Origin: Candidula unifasciata
Lineage: Eukaryota; Mollusca; Gastropoda; Stylommatophora; Geomitridae
DNA length: 64,000 nt
Direction: 5' to 3'
NCBI GenBank assembly: GCA_905116865.2
Contig: CAJHNH020002669.1
Coordinates: 124,001-188,000, forward strand
Positions 21,640 to 32,425 of this stretch are shown piece by piece. The first letter of the stretch is position 1, and each line of letters starts with the position of its first letter. The position numbers were made by a program, and so were the translations under genes. The notes beneath the pieces are model-generated. The model was given only the letters and a program-made list of their open reading frames with translations, did not search any database and was not told where the DNA came from.

Positions 21640-21735
21640 CAGTTAGTGCCATTTAAATTGGAACTCTGTGCTTGCTGCTGAAGATGGGAATTTCCAGCGC
21701 ACTATGATATTGTTCTTAATCCAGCATTCGGCTAT
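21640..21735 (+). mobile_element. LINE family L5 short 3-prime fragment
   Basis: GGAACTCTGTGCTTGCTGCT then GAAGATGGGAATTTCCAGCG matches the 7500-7640 copy. Confidence 0.5.
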
Positions 21736-21759
21736 TATCTTTTTGTCCTCCACTAGGTA

Positions 21760-22450
21760 ACTTACTTCTAGCTTCTTCTTTTTCTTCTACCTTCTGTCCC
21801 CTCAACCAACTCACACCAAGTCCTTCACTTTTGCGTATAGCTCTCCCCATGTCCTTCCCATCTTTATATAAAATAGTTTCGCTCTCTAACTTCCTCCTGC
21901 ATGTATTTTTGGTCTCCCTTTATTTCTGTGCCCTTGTGGGTTCCAGTGCAAAAGACAATTTTTACTTATATTGTTCTTGAGTTTTCTCAACATGTGTCCT
22001 GTTCAACGCCACTTCCAGTGTCTTTTCTTCACCTCTCGGTCCTCTGGAACTTGGTTAGTTCTCTCCCTGAACTTTACATTATTGATTCTGTCATACCATT
22101 TAATTCCTATTCTGAGCAGGTACCAGTTAATGAATGTTTGTAGTTTATTAGTAACTGCCGTAGTTGCTATCCACGTTTCTGCTCCATCCAACAGTACTGA
22201 TTTGTCATTTGTAGAAAAATTGTAAGTTTACTATTATTTTTAATTTCTTTTGACCTCCACAAGTTCCCTAGTGCTATGAAAGCTCTTCTTGCCTTTTGTA
22301 CTCATTTTTCAATATCTCTATCAGTTCACCCATCTTTATCTACATCACTAAGGCTTCTAGCTAACTGACACTAACTTATATCATTGACCACCTCAAGCAG
22401 CTGATTTCATTATATTCCCCTTCTTATTGTCTCTTCCACATTAGTTGTAT
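21760..22450 (-). mobile_element. LINE family L2, reverse-transcriptase tail
   Basis: The minus strand reads KARRAFIALGNLWRSKEIKN, LLDGAETWIATTAVTNKLQT, FINWYLLRIGIKWYD, ERTNQVPEDREVKKRHWKWR and LHWNPQGHRNKGRPK. These are the ordered motifs of the RTE-like endonuclease/reverse-transcriptase tail (LLYGAETW, RRILxIxW, ERTNQ, GKRKRGRPK). Frameshifts make it inactive. Confidence 0.85.
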
Positions 22451-23280
22451 TGTTCGTCATATTTTTTCACACTCATGTAAAGTTTATGTGATTATTTTAC
22501 TATCCTGTGCACTGAAGCATTGCTTTGGTCTGGCTTCATGTGTATAATAGCTTTGTTGGAAGTATAGTTTTTTTATTTGCTGTTCACATGTTTGTCTTTT
22601 TTCTGTGAATGGAATAATGGCCTTTGTAACTGTATTTGCATTTTTATTGCTTGCTGATGTCGTTCACACGTCCACTATTTATAACATTTATTGTGGGTCT
22701 AAATAATTATATGCGGCCCTTCGTTGCGTTCGCAGCTACAGTAATTCTTGCTACGGCTGTATCACTTGTTTTAGAGAATTATTAAAGTATAATTGTTTCC
22801 TTGATTGGGCTTGTAAGATTGTATAGAGAAAGGTTAAAGTGGAATTATTTCTTTGGTTGGGCTTGTCAGATTTTGGGGAAATATTAAAAGGAATTGTTTC
22901 TTTAGTTAAGCTTGTCAGATTCTGGGGACAAAATAAAGTGGAATAGTTTCTTTTGTTGAGCTAGTTATATTGTATGGGGACAGAATGAAGTGTAATTATT
23001 TATTTGGATATGCTTGTTTTGTTTTTTTGATAAGATTAATGTGGAATTGGTTCTGGTGGATTTTCTAAACATCAGAGAAATAGTTCTGTCATGCTGAAGT
23101 AGTTGCCCTGTTGCTATCTAAAGAGGCAGAGAAAGCACTCAGAGAGTGGGAAACAACTTTTAGAATACCAACAGCATTACACTCACAAAAAAGGACAGTA
23201 AGCATGGATGTGTTCCAATGTTTTAAACCCTATATGAATCAGAGATGAATTTCCTGGAAACCTCAAAGTACTAGATAAGT
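22451..23280. other. Unassigned intronic stretch
   Basis: 22780-23040 has four imperfect repeats of about 60-65 bp containing TGGAATTGTTTCTTTGGTTG and GCTTGTCAGATT. Otherwise nothing recognised. Confidence 0.55.
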
Positions 23281-23284
23281 AATC

Positions 23285-23580
23285 TAATCCCTGTAGGGAT
23301 TCCAGGGCCTCATTTTTAAGGAAACAAGAATAGACCCACTGCCTCTCCAACATTCATGTCGTAAGAGTTCACTAATTGGGGGTTCCCTTTGAAGTTGGAG
23401 TGTATCTGCCTGAGATGCAAGGAACTGGTAGTCTGCATTCAAATAAACCAGATCAGTTACACTTGTTTGCCTGCAACACACAGGTTCTGGAACAGGGTTA
23501 AAGTCCAGAGTAGGACAGACAGCCAGAACTGTTCATTGGAGTTTACATCCAGCAAACGCAGAGGAGAGGGTAATCTAAGA
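23285..23580 (+). repeat. SINE-B copy
   Basis: CTGTAGGGATTCCAGGGCCT head, GTCGTAAGAGTTCACTAATT, GAAGTTGGAGTGTATCTGCC, CAGGTTCTGGAACAGGGT and an AACGCAGAGGAGAGG tail. Confidence 0.82.
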
Positions 23581-23871
23581 AGTAACACATTCAGCATGAT
23601 AGTGACCTGAACGCCAGGACTGGATCACACAGCAGGGGTTATGACAAGGTCATGGAGAGACATGCTTGCTGGGATGGTGTTTCTCCGCCTGCATGGATAC
23701 TGAAATCTATGTTGGCGTCAGATACTGAATTCTATGTTGGCATCACAGGTCTGCAATACAGACAATCTGGTTGAATAGTATTTGGAGGCCCAACTCTTGC
23801 TGTCAGACATGGAGTCTTACTGCAACTAAGGAGAGCAGAATCATAACAGAATAGTAGTAGTAGTACATCTT

Positions 23872-24065
23872 ACCCTACTAAGACATCACACATGCGATAA
23901 ACACCCGATGACACAAAGTGCCACCATGTGGATGAGGATCACCCGTGGAGAGGTCTGCGTTCAGCCATCAGGTCATATTTATAGCCGGGCTATATTGCAC
24001 TCCCTGGCAATAGCCAGTGTAGGGCTTCCAAATAACGGAAAATATTGCATCCTCCAAGGGGATGA
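23872..24065 (+). repeat. DR1 dispersed repeat, copy 7
   Basis: ACCCTACTAAGACATCACAC start, GTGCCACCATGTGGATGAGG, CCCTGGC-AATA-GCCAGTG hairpin and GCATCC-TCCAAG-GGGATG hairpin. Confidence 0.88.
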
Positions 24066-24169
24066 CTTGTATATCTCCAACAGAAGAGATCGTGTATTAG
24101 GACAGCTGCTGGGAGTAACAAGAACAGATACAGTTTAAAATAATTTAGATGACCAGGACTGGAACAGTC

Positions 24170-24400
24170 ACACAATTAATTAAAGAGCAGTAGATGAGAT
24201 GGTTCGGCCATTTGACGTGAATGTCATGATACCAACTGTCCAGAGGGTCACGCTGAAGAAACACAATGAACGCAGAGCAAGGAGAAGACCTTACAAGAGA
24301 TGAAATAACAGCATGAAGAATGAACTTAGAGGAATGAAGGGCAGATTGAACAGCATTTTAGTTGGCACAGGGTACTAACAAATGTACATAAGCTCAAACG
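24170..24400 (+). mobile_element. Possible LINE tail fragment
   Basis: Plus-strand frames give VRWFGHLT-like and RRARRRPYKR-like words in the right order for a post-RT tail. It is short and broken. Confidence 0.35.
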
Positions 24401-25434
24401 TGGCAGGCTACTGTGCACACACCATAATTCTCAGATGTACATCAAGCACTAAAACTGGAGTTTAGGGCCCGAGAATGAGTCACTGCTAGGACAACACCTG
24501 GGCTATCAGCAACTAGGCCGGCTGGTGGTGATACAGAACAAGTTGGCAGGCGACCAGCTGTTACGTCAGCAGTGTTGGATCTGGCTCTGTGAGGGGGATC
24601 TCTGCACGCTGTCTTGGGTATGGTGCAGTGCTGGATTCAGGTGTCAGCTAAACAAGCTACATCTTAGGGCCTCATATCTTCAGGGGCCTCTGCAGAAATC
24701 GTGTTTTTTTTTTCCACAAAAGCAATTTGTCTTTTAATATAAATATTTATATATATTAAACGCGGTGTTCTTTTAAGAGAGCCTTCTAGGGGATTATATA
24801 ATTTCTGTGACTTTGGAAACACATTCTTTACTATCTCTTTTACCACAACTTAAACCAGCAGCATATTTCCATTATCCATTTACAAGGCGCATATATCTCA
24901 CATTTGTTTGAGAATGGCTGGTATCATTTGATTACGAACCTCATGTCTTCATATCACATAGCTTAGAGCAGTGTGTTCCAGAGCCATGTCATTACCCCCC
25001 GGCTTTCCCTTTGTTTGGGGTAGTCTAAAATTATAGTACCCACAGTTTATGATATTTTGATAAAAAATGCACCCCCCCCCCCCACAGAAAACAGTTTGGT
25101 ACTTTAATTTGATAAAACCACATCTCGTCGGCTTTAAGATTTCATAGGGGATCCTTAGGGGGTTCCCTGGAAAGTACCATATTAGGGGTTAGGGCTTGTG
25201 TTAAATAAATAGTGACTACTACTAAGCCTAACCCCCCCTCCCCCCCAAAAAAAAAACAGCGGTTCTTAACCGAGTCAACCTGCGGCTCGCTACCCTTTTT
25301 AGGTTGAGAGTGCACACAATGGTCACTCATTGAAGCTATGAAGAAACATAATTGTTTGGGATCACCACAACATGAGGTTACTGTATTAAAGACTCGTGGC
25401 TTTAGCAAGGTTACGGCCACCTCCCTAACGTAGG
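24401..25434. other. Unassigned intronic stretch
   Basis: A C11 run near 25073 and a C/A homopolymer run at 25231-25257. CAGCGGTTCTTAACCGAG at 25257 resembles a hAT terminal end, but no partner was found. Confidence 0.45.
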
Positions 25435-25600
25435 TGACGTATTAGGGGTTTTCCCTTCAAAGTCGGTGTACAGCTGCCTGAAAGGCCACGGTCTGTACAA
25501 GTAAGCCGAATCTGTAAAACGGGTGTGCACGCAAATTTAAGAACAGGACTCAAGTCCAGAAGTGGAGGAACAACCAGCATTTTCTGTCGCTCGATCTAGA
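25435..25600 (+). repeat. SINE-B copy, partial
   Basis: CTTCAAAGTCGGTGTACAGC, TGTAAAACGGGTGTGCACGC and GTGGAGGAACAACCAGCATT match SINE-B. Confidence 0.7.
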
Positions 25601-25938
25601 GAGTTCGTGATTTGTGTGGCGCTCTTGGCATACAGCTAGCTGTTCTGTGAAAAGAGACCACGCCATATTGGATAATACCCTGTGTGAACAAGTCGATTCT
25701 ATGGACTTTTAATTTTAACTGTCACCAAGCCATAACAAGTGGGAACATTGTAAATGAGAACTAACACAGAGAAAGACGAGGTATTATTGTGGGCGGGCAT
25801 ACGCACATACCAAGTTCTACACGCGGGAGTGTGCTAGCTGTTGGATACTTACGTCATACCTTGTCCTGGAATTAGATGTTAGAGACCCCGTAGAGCGTGC
25901 CACGCTAGAGTTCCGTGCCGGTCTATCTGTGTCTAGGG

Positions 25939-27344
25939 CAGTGTTCTTCAAACCATGGTCAAGTCCGGGTGGGCCGCCAAGAATATCTGCCTAACTACAT
26001 AACGGGGTGGGCTAGGTATTCGTTCCTATCCAGGATTGTAATCTGTCGGATTAACACCTCAGAGATGAGAATCCAGCAGGTGCAAATGATCTTTAGCATA
26101 ACAAGTCAATGACAACTGTATCATGAACATAGAAACGGTGACGGAATCGTCTTTTGAAGTCAGTCTTGTGTCCAGGCATCAAATGCAGTCATTGTCTGAG
26201 TTTTGGATATCACTCGGAAGTAGAATATCCATATATGTTACAAAGCTATCAGTTTGTCCTCCCCCACCCCCTTTTTTGTTGTTGTTGCGCGAAAAGACTT
26301 TCCCAGTCATGTCAGTGATAAAAACCAAAACAGAATAGTTGAATGAATGTTGCATCGCTTCGACTATCAGAATTAACGCCCAAGCCACGTGTGTCCTATT
26401 CTAGACAGCAACAGTCATATTAGCAGACAATGATAATTGTGCGACATTGATTTAACAGACAACTGTCATCTACATGTGTTGTTGTTCCTGTGCTTGGTTA
26501 GCTGTCTGACGAACCAGGCAAGTTTGCTTCGTTTCGGTGCGCTGTAGTTATAACATCTTAATTTGGGTGTGCTGTAGTTATAACATCTTAATTTGGGTGT
26601 GCTGTAGTTATAACATCTTCATTTGGGTGTGCTGTAGTTATAACATCTTCATTTGGGTGTGCTGTAGTTATAACATCTTCATTTGGGTGTGCTGTAGTTA
26701 TAACATCTTTATTTGGGTGTGCTGTAGTTATAACATCTTCATTTGGGTGTGCTGTAGTTATAACATCTTTATTTGGGTGTGCTGTAGTTATAACATCTTT
26801 ATTTGGGTGTGCTGTAGTTATAACATCTTCATTTGGGTGTGCTGTAGTTATAACATCTTTATTTGGGTGTGCTGTAGTTATAACATCTTTATTTGGGTGT
26901 GTTGTAGTTATAACATCTTTATTTGGGTGTGCTGTAGTTATAACATCTTCATTTGGGTGTGCTGTAGTTATAACATCTTCATTTGGGTGTGCTGTAGTTA
27001 TAACATCTTTATTTGGGTGTGCTGTAGTTATAACATCTTTATTTGGGTGTGCTGTAGTTATAACATCTTCATTTGGGTGTGCTGTAGTTATAACATCTTT
27101 ATTTGGGTGTGCTGTAGTTATAACATCTTTATTTGGGTGTGCTGTAGTTATAACATCTTTATTTGGGTGTGCTGTAGTTATAACATCTTCATTTGGGTGT
27201 GCTGTAGTTATAACATCTTCATTTGGGTGTGCTGTAGTTATAACATCTTCATTTGGGTGTGCTGATCTTCGTTTGGGTGCGCTAACATCTTCCTTTGGGT
27301 GTGCTGTAGTTATAACAACTACAGTCGGCCATTGAGAAACACTG
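25939..27344. mobile_element. Non-autonomous hAT-like DNA transposon
   Basis: The left end reads CAGTGTTCTTCAAACCATGG. The right end, reversed, reads CAGTGTTTCTCAATGGCC. Both are hAT-type termini. The flanking octamers GTCTAGGG (25931-25938) and GTCTAGAG (27345-27352) form an 8-bp target duplication with one mismatch, as expected for hAT. No transposase is present. The interior from 26537 is a 30-bp tandem array. Confidence 0.78.
26537..27300. repeat. 30-bp tandem array inside the hAT element, about 24-25 units
   Basis: Extremely uniform units TGCTGTAGTTATAACATCTT plus CATTTGGGTG, with mainly a C/T choice at one position. Because 30 is a multiple of 3 and the unit lacks a stop in one frame, it gives a 242-residue repetitive ORF that I do not consider a gene. 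Confidence 0.97.
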
Positions 27345-27489
27345 GTCTAGAGAACTCGCTGAGTCTGATATGTTCAGTGAGACTATCGTGTCTCTCCATG
27401 GCCTAGGCTTGTGGTGCAGCAGTGCCTTCTTATTGATACACAAACACTTTTAACGACCGGAAGATTAAATAGAGAGGGAACTATTCAGA

Positions 27490-28206
27490 CTAAAGAAATG
27501 ACACAGCAGACTTCGTCACAGGTGTTCCAAGTTTTTCGGTGTAGGAAACACGGAGATATGCCCCTGCAACTTGGCGCCGGAAAATGGTGACCATGTACTC
27601 CAACAGTAATCTCTGACGCCAAGAGAGACGCAGTCTGGCCTGTTCCAACCTCAGTGAAGACAAAGCTGTATAGTATACTACGTCGGGAGATATGGACTGG
27701 ACAATAGCTCTCATCAATGCTGCCGGCCTCCCAGTATACATTTTCTGACCAAAGGATCGAAGAAGAAGAAGATCTATGTATGATTCATCATCATCATGTA
27801 GGGAGTCACATCTCGAAAGTCTCTCGCATAGCGATCTGTCAGGTTCTTCCATCACACCTGTAAGGATGTCTTTAATGTCCCATGTCAACAGTCGTCCAGG
27901 TCGACCCTTGAATCTTCTAGAAACCACCGTTGGCCTTACTTCTTGCTTTTATTTAGACACGTTTTGCCTTCAGAGCTCGGCTTTGAACTGGCTTTGGCTG
28001 TCTATATGCTGCCTGGCATTGACGGCCTCTGATATTCCATCTACCCATCGCTTGCGTGGGCGACCTATAACATTGCTTCTGTTGTGTCTGATGTAAGTCT
28101 TGGCATCTGTCGGATCCATTTGTCTGTTGATGTGATTTAGCACAAGCTGCATCCCAGCTTGTTTCGCGGTGTCATTTCTGATTCTGTCTCTTGTTGAATT
28201 TAGCAT
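27490..28206 (-). mobile_element. Probable LINE tail and an unrecognised 145-residue ORF
   Basis: 28206-27970 reads RDRIRNDTAKQAGMQLVLNH, INRQMDPTDAKTYIRHNR and VIGRPRKRWVDGI, typical of a non-LTR tail (GRPRKRW). The following ORF at 27927-27490 (RPGRLLTWDIKDILTGVMEE ... RQRLLLEYMVTIFRRQVAGA) has no family I recognise and is probably part of the same relic. Confidence 0.5.
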
Positions 28207-28424
28207 TCTTCGTGGACATTTTATTTATTTTTTGATTTTTCTTTTTCTCTTGAATTGTAAAACAACACACATTGCTTGATAGGCTGCTTGGCACTGGTAA
28301 CACACTTCTGGTTACACAAATTACCTGCATTGAATAGTTATCCTTTGGTGTTAGTGGTTTCATGTTTTTTCTACAATATTGGTGACATCTGTGAAACAAT
28401 CTGATTTACTTTATTAAGTAAAGT

Positions 28425-28610
28425 AAAGATCCCTTTTCACGCCAATATTTGTACAGACCAATCGGCACTAGGTGGGTAATGTGTTGAGCATTACACCGGT
28501 CGTCTTTACTTCCCTGGTACTGGTACCCATGTTAGACTGGGTCGGCCTACGACGCCCCATACCATAATACAAATCCATGCAGGCTGCAGTGGGCTTCGTT
28601 TGCAGTGCGT
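28425..28610 (-). repeat. SINE-C copy, reverse orientation
   Basis: AAAGATCCCTTTTCACGCC, GACCAATCGGCACTAGGTGG, GTACCCATGTTAGACTGGGT and CCATGCAGGCTGCAGTGGG are the reverse of SINE-C as seen at 58415-58660. Confidence 0.82.
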
Positions 28611-28639
28611 TGGAATCACAAGTTGGACGCCTAAGATTT

Positions 28640-28900
28640 ACTTTTTTAGACCGGTATTATATCTCTGCCTCGCTGTAAACTACCGGGCCTTTAATGTGGT
28701 CGATATGTTTCAGACTTTGGCACGCGATGATGTTTACGAACCAGTTTTCACCGATGATGTTCAGTTCGCAAAACTAGCTAGTTGCAGACACCCACCGCTC
28801 GGAGGTACAGTCCGGTCTTCTGTTATTTTTAGTTGTCCAGTTTTCAGAGAAAGTCTGAATGTGTCTCAGCCAAGTGTCTTCTGTACAGTGACGATTGGCT
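28640..28900 (-). mobile_element. LINE family L1 tail fragment, diverged
   Basis: The minus strand reads LNIIGENWFVNIIACQSLKH then IDHIK, colinear with NIKEDWLINSILSRKLKYFG-HIK in the better copies. Confidence 0.55.
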
Positions 28901-29510
28901 AGAGCTGATGTTTAGAACACTATCCATCGCCCTCGTTCCTCACGCCCAGGCATTTTTCTTCCACCTCGTGATGTCCTCTCCCACTTGTACATTGCCCCCT
29001 TGCTCGCTGTGTCTGCCACCTGTTATTACTTTCACGCGGCCTTTGCTTTCAGAATCACCAAACTAACATTACGTTTGGTTGAATTGGTGTATCTTGTCCG
29101 TGTCGATGGCTCCTATCAGCCGGCTGAACCAAGTTCTGATTCAGTCAATTGATCAGCAAACATTTGCGCCTCTCTATATCTGAGTATAATCCAGGGTTAC
29201 CACTGTCTTAGACACCTTGAGTCCATGATGTTACTAACTAGTTAAGGCCGGGTATGACGTTCAACTTTGCTAAAGATTAAAGTGTGTGCGGTATTGTAGA
29301 GCCCACGTGTTGCCCATGCCACGTGATCCCTCTTTCGTCCTGTTTACTCAGCTCCAAGAGGTGACACCAGTATGTTTGGAACAACGCCGCCAGACCAGAA
29401 GGGCAGTGCTCTGCCTGTCAGAACTTCCCTCCTAGTCAGGCTGCTAACAATGCTAAGAATCTGGTCTGCTCTGCCGTGACAATTAAGTTTTCAGGGGGGG
29501 GGGGGGGGCT
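28901..29510. other. Unassigned intronic stretch
   Basis: No gene seen. A G12-13 run ends the segment near 29497-29509. Confidence 0.45.
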
Positions 29511-29514
29511 GCGT

Positions 29515-29808
29515 TGTCTTGAGGCATGGGTTTTCGCCTCGCGTGCTAAAAGTACCGGGTTCAGTCCCCGGTAAGGGCTGGCATTTTGTCACGTTGACTT
29601 GGACTTCTAGTAATTTCCTCTGGTCTCTGGGTAGTCAGATTGGACGCCCGTGTGCATTGTTTCGCACGTAAAAAAACCCTTGGCAATTTGATACCAAAAA
29701 GAGTAGCCTAACGGCGCTACCCCAGCACATTTTTGAGTTAAAAATCTTCCCAAAGTATTTAAGATCAGTGCCAGTGCTAAAGAGCATGTGCACTGTGCTG
29801 AACTTCGA
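29515..29808 (+). repeat. SINE-A copy, left part
   Basis: tRNA-like head (ACCGGGTTCAGTCCCCGG), GACTTCTAGTAATTTCCTCT, GCACGTAAAAAAACCCTTGG. It is interrupted after TTCGA at 29804-29808 and resumes at 30459. Confidence 0.8.
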
Positions 29809-30458
29809 GAAAAATTAAAAACAGCAAATTTGTTTTTCTTTGTGACTGCATGTCAGTCCTCCAGGCGACTCATGGGGATCCACGAGACAACATGGAAAGA
29901 GAACTGACCTGTCAGCTAAACAGACTCACAGAAAACAATGAAATTGTTCTCCGTTGGATTCTGGCTCACTGCGGCATACCAGGAAATGAGTTAGCAGACA
30001 GACTTGCAAAAAATGGAACAAAGGAGAAACAACACGCCCATTCATTGTCATTACCAGATTTCAAAACACTTATCAAAGGAAAATACAAGGGATTGTGGAG
30101 AGAACAGTAAACATCCACAAGACCCCATCAGCAGACTCAACAGAAAGCAACATACAACAATTGCCCGTCTTCGAACAGGACACTGCAGGCTCAACTGCCA
30201 CATGCATAAAATAAAGATTGTTCAGTCCCCACAGTGTGCCTGTCAAACAGGACCCCAAACACCTCAGCACATTCTGCAGACCTGCCCACTCTACCTGCAA
30301 CTTCGAAAAGACGCCTGGCCTCAAGAGCAAAGTGTGCAGAGCAAGCTATGGGGAACCACGCAGGACCTGCAGCTGACATGCGAGTTCATAGAGGCAACCC
30401 ACCTGATGGTCTGATCTGAGCATACGAAACCGAACGCAAAGAAGAAGAAGAAAACTTT
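29809..30458 (+). mobile_element. LINE family L4, RNase H and C-terminal zinc motif, 3-prime end
   Basis: The first frame reads EIVLRWILAHCGIPGNELAD then RLAKNGTKEKQ, the end of a retroelement RNase H domain (HCGIPGNExAD). After a frame change near 30100 the next frame has RKQHTTIARLRTGHCRLNCH and CACQTGPQTPQHILQTCPLY, a CxC-x7-H-x4-C motif common at the C-terminus of I/Jockey-like LINEs. The element ends GAACGCAAAGAAGAAGAAG. It is 5-prime truncated and frameshifted. Confidence 0.85.
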
Positions 30459-30550
30459 TTCGAACTCAGACTTGAGTTAGAAGAAGAACGGAGCACCCAT
30501 GGGTTACTACCCGTGTGCCATGATGTTGATCCGTTGTTCAAACCTAAGTT
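30459..30550 (+). repeat. SINE-A copy, right part
   Basis: TTCGAACTCAGACTTGAGTT, GGAGCACCCATGGGTTACTA and GATGTTGATCCGTTGTTC continue the copy interrupted at 29808. Confidence 0.8.
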
Positions 30551-30884
30551 TTCAGGCAAGTCTAGTAGAACCAAACATGGTTGCTTCTATTCTGTACGTG
30601 AGTCATTCTCTCATGATGTTGCCCGTTGTTATTTTTCGAAGTAAATAACACAGTTTATTTATGAACAACCTGTCGCCAACTGATATCTGCTCTCAAGTTA
30701 CCAGTAGTCTTATTGTCTCCCCTGTGTTTCTGCCTGGGCGTGGGTGAGCGTGTGTGAACTGCCTCTGTATTTATTGGGTTCATTCTGTTCCATGTTTTAG
30801 TGGTTGTGTCACTAAGATGTTTGATGTCGGTAACTATGGGGATCAGTTCAAAGCTTTAACCTGCCTTCTTAATTAGCAGGGAGC

Positions 30885-31150
30885 CGTCTTGGTGTAGCGG
30901 CTAGACACTCGCCTGCGGATCCGAAGGTCATGTGTTCAGATCGCAACGGAGCCGGATCTTTTTTCTCTAAAAAAATGACTGTTGCTTTCAGGTGGACCCA
31001 GTCTCAAACTGGTACCAAGTAAAGCCCTGGGAAGTCAAGGTGGCCGGCTTGATGTTGACCACAGTGCCCATTGGTCTGTACATTATAGGTCTAGCCCTAT
31101 GTGCTCAATTCGACTGAAGGCGTGGAAAAAAGGCTGCTTTACTTGATTAG
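30885..31150 (+). repeat. SINE-C copy, full length with tRNA-like head
   Basis: The head GTCTTGGTGTAGCGGCTAGA-CACTCGCCTGCGGATCCGAA has box-A-like and box-B-like (GTGTTCAGATCGC) elements, followed by the family body and the end TGCTTTACTT. Functional tRNA is unlikely, since the B box is altered and a retroposon body follows. Confidence 0.9.
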
Positions 31151-31194
31151 TAGCTGTAGAAAAGCGGCCAAGCTTTCGTGGAGCCTTTAGCACC

Positions 31195-31690
31195 GAGCTT
31201 TAGCAGGATGTTTGCTTTGGTGTGATACTGCACTGAGACTGTCTTACCTCTTTAGCAACAAGACTTTAGCAGGATGTTCGCTTTGGTGTGGTACTGCACG
31301 GACTGTCTTACCTCTTCAGCAACAAGCTTTAGCAGGATGTTCACTTTGGTGTGGTACTGCACCGACTGTCTTACCTCTTCAGCAACAAGCTTTAGCAGGA
31401 TGTTCACTTTGGTGTGGTACTGCACCGACTGTCTTACCTCTTCAGCAACAAGCTTTAGCAGGATGTTCACTTTGGTGTGGTACTGCACCGACTGTCTTAC
31501 CTCTTCAGCAACAAGCTTTAGCAGGATGTTCACTTTGGTGTGGTACTGCACCGACTGTCTTACCTCTTCAGCAACGAGACTTTAGTAGGATGTTCACTTT
31601 GGTGTGGTACTGAACCGACTGTCTTACCTCTTCAGCACCGAGCTTTAGCAGGATGTTCGCTTTGGTGTGGTACTGCACCGACTGTCTGAC
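31195..31690. repeat. 63-bp tandem array, about 8 units
   Basis: Units contain GCAACAAGCTTTAGCAGGAT, GTTCACTTTGGTGTGGTACT and GCACCGACTGTCTTACCTCT. The period equals 21 codons, so long frames stay open on both strands. Confidence 0.96.
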
Positions 31691-32023
31691 CTCAAGTATA
31701 CAATCACTAACACCGCCCACGAGTTCACTAGGCCCTTGTAGGGAAAACAAAGAATAGAACTGCAGCTTCCTGGCCGTCATTTGTAAGAGGTGATCAACAG
31801 TAGTGGATTCACTCATCTAGTTTCTAAACAAATAGTTCAGCTTTACCAGCTATGAACGTAAAAAAAAAAAAAGGGGGGGGGGGAATAATATTCCGTCATC
31901 CTGGATAGCGATGACAGTTATTCTTGAAGAGCTGCGAAGCTGTACTGGAAAAAAGCCGACAGGAGTTTTAATGTAGATTGCATTTTACAGCAGTGCTGAG
32001 ACATTGTGTCGAATATATAAGAC

Positions 32024-32122
32024 CAGGCATGTCAAACTGAGGCTTTCCCGAGGGCCATATGGGTGACATCTGTGTGATCATGAGTACCATAAATGACAGG
32101 GGTCGCATGTGTGACATGCCTG
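32024..32122. mobile_element. Possible 99-bp hAT-like MITE
   Basis: The ends CAGGCATGTCAAACTGAGG and, reversed, CAGGCATGTCACACATGCG are inverted repeats of hAT type. The flanking octamers match at only 4 of 8 positions, so the target duplication is unconvincing. Confidence 0.45.
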
Positions 32123-32174
32123 TATTGTAAGGTAGGAATTAACTTCTAACGACATCGTGTCAGAGGCTAGTGGC

Positions 32175-32425
32175 ACACACTGCACTGTACACATCTGCAA
32201 CCAAGGCAGAACGTTATACACACACTGCTACACATCTGCAACCAAGGCAGAACGTTATACACACACTGCACTCTACACATCTGCAACCAAGGCAGAACGT
32301 TATACACACACTGCACTGTACACATCTGCAACCAAGGCAGAACGTTATACACACACTGCACTGTACACATCTGCAACCAAGGCAGAACGTTATACACACA
32401 TTGCACTGTACACACCTGCAACCAA
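32175..32425. repeat. 45-bp tandem array, about 5-6 units
   Basis: Units read ACATCTGCAACCAAGGCAGA, ACGTTATACACACACTGCAC, TGTAC. Confidence 0.95.

Noticed and set aside
25257..25280. A hAT left end (CAGCGGTTCTTAACC)
   Set aside because: I found no matching right end or target duplication.
26537..27265. A 242-residue ORF of repeated CCSYNIFIWV
   Set aside because: It is a direct translation of a 30-bp tandem array inside a hAT-like element.
27490..27927. A 145-residue ORF as a stand-alone gene
   Set aside because: It directly follows a LINE-tail-like segment on the same strand and shows no known domain. It is kept only as probable retroelement debris.
30888..30960. A tRNA gene at the SINE-C head (also considered at 41170, 49670 and 52750)
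   Set aside because: Each is followed by a repeated SINE body, the B boxes are altered, and I could not form a complete cloverleaf with a good acceptor stem.
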